Below, in pieces: positions 33,032-36,062 of a stretch of DNA of 36,062 nt. Both the position numbers and the translations under genes were made by a program. The DNA is from Candidatus Methanodesulfokora washburnensis. Lineage in GTDB: Archaea; Korarchaeota; Korarchaeia; Korarchaeales; Korarchaeaceae. Position 1 is the stretch's first letter, and each line of letters begins with the position of its first letter. A model generated the notes under the pieces. The model did no database searches, was not told where the DNA came from, and saw nothing but the letters and a program-made list of their open reading frames with translations. The stretch is from assembly GCF_003947435.1 (NCBI RefSeq), contig NZ_RCOS01000026.1:1-36062 (forward strand), written 5' to 3'.

Positions 33032-34279
33032 CTATTGTTTTTTCAGTCTTATCAGACCATTTACCTCCTCCACTATTCCGCTCTCCTTAAGCCTTCTTAT
33101 CACCTCATTTCTGAAGGCAGCAGGAATTCTAATTTCCTCTATCCTTTTTTCTCCTGTAGATAGCTCTGATATCACCATTCTCTCCAGAGCTGGCATTAAT
33201 CTTCTCATTTCATTCTCTATCTCCAGTTCCTGCTTTATCCTGCTCACCTCAACAGAAATCCCCTTTAACAGCGAATCAGCTATCTCAATGGGATCTCCCT
33301 CTGGAACTCTCACTGAAGCAAGTCTTTTGGCCTCTATCACTGGTTTCAGATCTTTTAATATGGCTAAATTGTCTCCAATAAACTTCATGATTTTGTAAGA
33401 CTTTTCATCAAGCTTTACTTCTCCCTTGGTAATTCCAACATCCCTCACAATCTCCACCACTCTGCCCAGAAGATCGTGGCCGATAAGTCTGTCAAATGGC
33501 TGTGATATCTCCTCCATGATCATGACACCCTCCCTGATATCCTGGGATATGCTAAGGACTTGAAGAGCTATGTTTTTCCTTCTCTCAATCTCTTTTTCCA
33601 TCGATTTCAGGCATTCTGAATCACAATTATCAGGTATTTCAATTCCGATCTTGACTTTAAGTCCAAATTTATCCTCTATTCTTTTCGTTATTTCTTTGAG
33701 CTCCTCCATCTTTTCATATACCTCATTCCTCAGCTTCTCCAGAGATTTTCTCTCATGAACTCTGGAAAGCTCCTCTTCTGCACTTTTAATTAGCTTATCC
33801 ATTTCAACAGCCTCATTATACCCTAAAAATTCCTCTCTACCGATGATCTCAGCAAGCTTATCCTTCTTTCCCGGTAAAACCGAATTTATGTCGATTTCCA
33901 TCTCATGAGCTTTTTCCAGCACTTTTTTAGCCCTTGCTTTGAGAGAATCAAGTCTCAGATATCCCAAGGAGTTTATTTTGAGGGGATCAGCTCCGCTTGC
34001 GATGGCATCAGCTAAAAGCAGAGCCTCCTCTCCAGAGAATATCCTAGAGCCTATTCTTATTGCTGGGAGGGTTGTTATCCCCTCCTTAAGAACTTTGGAA
34101 AAATCAACTCCGTGTCTTATCTCAATATATTTAACGCTTAAACCAGTTCTTCTCTTGATTTCCTTCTCCTTTCCTTTCAGAATATTCTCTATTATCTTGG
34201 ATTGCCTTGCGGCTAGAGCAATCGAACTTGTTTCAAGCTTGGTAGGCACGTACGAGAGGAAGACCTCTATATCCGGCAC
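33032..34279 (-). CDS. Cysteine-less thioredoxin-fold / coiled-coil / winged-helix protein, unknown
   Basis: 415 residues with three visible parts. Residues 1-90 look thioredoxin-like: strand EVFLSYVP, helix, VKYIEIRHG, and a cis-proline loop ITTLPAIRIG (Pro72) with strand and helix after. The redox CxxC position reads SYVPTKLE, so the active site is missing. Residues about 120-340 are long charged helices (coiled coil), with two cysteines in PDNCDSECLKS. The end (IPAAFRNEVIRRLKESGIVE) resembles a winged helix. I know no family with this order. GTG/ATG choice at 34279 is uncertain. It is followed on the same strand by the membrane protein at 32040-32999. Confidence 0.6.
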   Translation of the reverse strand: MPDIEVFLSYVPTKLETSSIALAARQSKIIENILKGKEKEIKRRTGLSVKYIEIRHGVDFSKVLKEGITTLPAIRIGSRIFSGEEALLLADAIASGADPLKINSLGYLRLDSLKARAKKVLEKAHEMEIDINSVLPGKKDKLAEIIGREEFLGYNEAVEMDKLIKSAEEELSRVHERKSLEKLRNEVYEKMEELKEITKRIEDKFGLKVKIGIEIPDNCDSECLKSMEKEIERRKNIALQVLSISQDIREGVMIMEEISQPFDRLIGHDLLGRVVEIVRDVGITKGEVKLDEKSYKIMKFIGDNLAILKDLKPVIEAKRLASVRVPEGDPIEIADSLLKGISVEVSRIKQELEIENEMRRLMPALERMVISELSTGEKRIEEIRIPAAFRNEVIRRLKESGIVEEVNGLIRLKKQ

Positions 34280-34357
34280 TGTGAAAATTCATTTGATGAA
34301 GGATATAAAAATATTCTGCTGTGATAGGATCTGTAAAAAATGTCTCGAAAAAATAGG

Positions 34358-34390
34358 TTTATAGGTTTTCCTGAGAAAAGCTCAGGGTGG
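34358..34390 (+). promoter_or_regulatory. Promoter, palindrome and ribosome site of the SsnA-like gene
   Basis: TTTATA (34358-34363) is a TATA box. The perfect inverted repeat CCTGAG-AAAAG-CTCAGG (34370-34386) lies between it and the likely transcription start, where a repressor could bind. GGTGG (34386-34390) then serves as ribosome site for TTG 34395. A hairpin role is possible if transcription starts earlier. Confidence 0.4.
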
Positions 34391-34394
34391 CATC

Positions 34395-35711
34395 TTGATA
34401 ATATCGGGAAGATATGTGGTGTTGCCTGATGGTCTTCTTAAGGATGGGGCTGTTCTTGTGATCGATGGAACGATAGAAGAAGTGGGGAAAAGCGATGAGA
34501 TCATGAGGAAAAACCCCTCAGAGGAGAAAATAAGCTTTCCAAGATCCGTGATAATGCCGGGACTTATATGCTCTCACTCCCATGCATATGGGGCATTTGC
34601 AAGGGGAATGCCTCTTAAAGCAGAGCCTCCCAAGACTTTCGGTGAGATCTTGGAGAGAATCTGGTGGAGGCTTGATAAAAAGCTGAGGGAAGAGGATATA
34701 AAATACAGCGGCCTTGTGACGGCAATAGATGCAATAAAACACGGAACAACATCCACAATGGATCATCACGCAAGTCCATACAGCATAAGAGGTAGCTTGG
34801 ATGTCCTTTCATCGGCTTTCAAGGAGGTTGGGCTCAGATCGAATCTGGCATACGAGGTCTCGGATAGGGATGGACTGGATAAAGCTGAGGAAGGGATAAA
34901 GGAGAACGTGGATTTCATAAAGAAGCACAAGAACGATGGTATGATCACAGGAAGCTTTGGTCTTCATGCATCTCTCACTCTTTCTGATGAAACCCTTCAA
35001 AAAGCAGTTGAGGCATCCAAGGAGCTGGATGTTGGATTTCACATTCATGTGGCTGAGGGAGTGGAGGATGTCTCGGATAGCATCAGAAAATCGGGAAAGA
35101 GGGTTGTTGAAAGGCTTTGGAGCCACGGAATACTTGGAAAGAAGACAATAGCGGTGCATGCAGTCCATATAAACCCATTAGAGGTGAAAATTCTGAGGGA
35201 AACTGGAACATGGGTTGTCCACTGTCCTGAGTCAAATATGAACAATGCTGTTGGGGTGTCACCAATTCCGTTTATGATGGATATGGGGGTGAAGGTGGTT
35301 CTGGGAACCGATGGAATGACGATGGACATGTTCAGAGAATCGAAGTTCATGTATTTGTTGCATAAGCTAAATGCAGCAGATCCCAGGGTGATGCCGCCCG
35401 ACAGAATAATTGATACAGTGATCAGGGCTAACTCAGAGCTTATGTCAATATATGCCAATAGAAGAGTCGGGATGATCCAAAAGGGGGCGTGTGCAGACAT
35501 AATTGCTGTGAGGTACATGCCTCACACTCCGATGAACTGGGATAACTTTCCAGCTCATTTTGTGTTCGGCATGGACTCATCACAAGTGGAAATGGTGATG
35601 GTAAACGGAAGAATAGTGTTCGAAAGGGGATCCCTGCTCACTGTGAATGAGGAGGAGATAATGATAAGGGCTGAAAAACTGGCAATGGATCTATGGGAAA
35701 GGATTAATTAA
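34395..35711 (+). CDS. SsnA-like amidohydrolase (TRZ/ATZ group)
   Basis: 438-residue TIM-barrel metal hydrolase of the cytosine-deaminase/TrzA/SsnA group. Metal ligands are H61 and H63 in CSHSHAYG, H216 or H218 in FHIHVAEG, a histidine in AVHAVHINP, and Asp in LGTDGMTMDM (about 305). ERIWWRLDKKL after the first motif is characteristic of SsnA-type proteins. It would deaminate or hydrolyse a purine or a similar ring compound. The substrate is not known. TTG 34395 has a GGTGG ribosome site. The next gene encodes an S66 peptidase, separated by about 90 bases with its own TATA-like box. Confidence 0.87.
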   Translation: MIISGRYVVLPDGLLKDGAVLVIDGTIEEVGKSDEIMRKNPSEEKISFPRSVIMPGLICSHSHAYGAFARGMPLKAEPPKTFGEILERIWWRLDKKLREEDIKYSGLVTAIDAIKHGTTSTMDHHASPYSIRGSLDVLSSAFKEVGLRSNLAYEVSDRDGLDKAEEGIKENVDFIKKHKNDGMITGSFGLHASLTLSDETLQKAVEASKELDVGFHIHVAEGVEDVSDSIRKSGKRVVERLWSHGILGKKTIAVHAVHINPLEVKILRETGTWVVHCPESNMNNAVGVSPIPFMMDMGVKVVLGTDGMTMDMFRESKFMYLLHKLNAADPRVMPPDRIIDTVIRANSELMSIYANRRVGMIQKGACADIIAVRYMPHTPMNWDNFPAHFVFGMDSSQVEMVMVNGRIVFERGSLLTVNEEEIMIRAEKLAMDLWERIN

Positions 35712-35792
35712 AATATAATTTATATGAATAAAGATAATTTTAAAAATTCCTCTTTATGTTAATAGTTGACTGTTAAGTAAAAATAAACAGGG

Positions 35793-35799
35793 GGTGATC
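35793..35799 (+). promoter_or_regulatory. Perfect ribosome binding site of the S66 gene
   Basis: GGTGATC is complementary to the 3' end of archaeal 16S rRNA and lies 5 bases before ATG 35804. TATA-like boxes lie upstream at about 35718-35725 and 35752-35758. Confidence 0.6.
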
Positions 35800-35803
35800 G
35801 AAA

Positions 35804-36062
35804 ATGGAGATAATAAGGCCTCCAGCCCTCTCTCCAGGCTCCACCATAGCTGTGGTTTCTCCCTCATCTCCGGCAGATCCGAAATCCCTAGCTAGAGGGA
35901 TCGGATACCTGAGGAAAAGGGGATACAAAGTTGTGCTGGGCGATGTGACCAAATCGGTGAGAATGCACGGATATCTCGCAGCTCCTGATGAGATGAGAGC
36001 TGCTGAGCTGAGCTGGGCATTTAAAAATGAGGAGGTGAAGGCTATAATAGCGGCTGGAGGAG
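35804..36062 (+). CDS. S66-family peptidase (LD-carboxypeptidase/MccF-like), N-terminal part
   Basis: The gene runs off the window after 86 codons. The N-terminus RPPALSPGSTIAVVSPSSPAD, then GIGYLRKRGYKVVLG, and AAPDEMRAAELSWAF match the start of the S66 family. It includes bacterial LD-carboxypeptidases, which trim murein, and MccF, which destroys microcin C. Archaea lack murein, so the role is more likely peptide recycling or nucleotide-peptide detoxification. The catalytic serine, in the GYSD-type motif, and the histidine lie outside the window. Confidence 0.85.
   Translation, partial: MEIIRPPALSPGSTIAVVSPSSPADPKSLARGIGYLRKRGYKVVLGDVTKSVRMHGYLAAPDEMRAAELSWAFKNEEVKAIIAAGG

Noticed and set aside
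34290-34376. C/D box-like TGATGA and CTGA near 34293 and 34371
   Set aside because: Spacing is too long for an archaeal C/D sRNA, the D' and C' boxes are poor, and the CTGA is part of the palindrome and promoter region.
1-36062. CRISPR arrays, rRNA genes, and long direct repeats
   Set aside because: None seen on reading through the window.

Overview
The window looks like chromosome from a thermophilic Thermoproteota (crenarchaeal-grade) archaeon. The support is an aIF2-gamma gene, a TFIIB-type factor with a zinc ribbon, a probable Rpo8 polymerase subunit, an XPD helicase, a HerA/VirB4-type ATPase, an archaeal AspRS-derived asparagine synthetase, a tungsten-type aldehyde:ferredoxin oxidoreductase, and a tRNA-Gly with an archaeal bulge-helix-bulge intron. 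Codon use also fits, being rich in AGA/AGG arginine and ATA isoleucine. I cannot name genus or order. Genes are dense on both strands. Many have a TATA-like box about 20-30 nt before the start codon, suggesting leaderless or very short-leader mRNAs. Internal operon genes and a few others carry GGTG or GGAGG ribosome sites.

Layout. 1-651: degraded sequence ending in an MFS transporter relic. 644-3347 (-): SAM methyltransferase and XPD-family helicase. 3451-4695 (+): aIF2-gamma. 4749-4984: a 236-bp IS200/IS605-type non-autonomous element with TTAC and TCAA at its ends, both end hairpins and an omega-RNA-like right end, but no transposase or TnpB. 5123-5209: tRNA-Gly(UCC) with a 13-nt intron and an unusual C33. 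5210-5811 (-): two small unknown proteins. 5841-8850 (+): Rpo8, a divergent TFB paralogue, a 41-residue coiled-coil protein and a membrane-anchored HerA/VirB4-like ATPase. 8992-9733 (-): methyltransferase broken by a 4-bp duplication. 9848-11139 (-): circularly permuted GTPase and an anchored extracytoplasmic protein.

11205-17422: CTP synthase, DegT-type aminotransferase, SurE, and an argG-argH operon (last two steps of arginine synthesis). 17480-20278 (-): ACT-domain regulator, PPC/DUF296 protein, PHP phosphoesterase, YkgJ-like cysteine cluster protein and a small CxxC protein. 20327-21141 (+): LysO-type lysine exporter split over two overlapping genes. 21175-25713: unknown protein, protein phosphatase, a tight three-gene membrane operon and an MFS transporter.

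25773-29702 (+): UPF0282 metallo-beta-lactamase-fold protein, AOR, a MoaD/ThiS-like beta-grasp protein with a C-terminal extension beyond its Gly-Gly-Gly, and a HAD phosphatase. 29811-30734 (+): AspRS-like asparagine synthetase. 30735-34279 (-): class II HMG-CoA reductase (mevalonate pathway), a polytopic membrane protein, and a cysteine-less thioredoxin-fold/coiled-coil/winged-helix protein. 34395-36062 (+): SsnA-like amidohydrolase and the start of an S66 LD-carboxypeptidase-family gene.

Most of the window is housekeeping. The parts most worth following up are the IS605-derived element, the C33 tRNA, the extended ubiquitin-like protein, the membrane HerA locus and the thioredoxin-fold/membrane pair. 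I see no CRISPR array, rRNA or intact mobile element.
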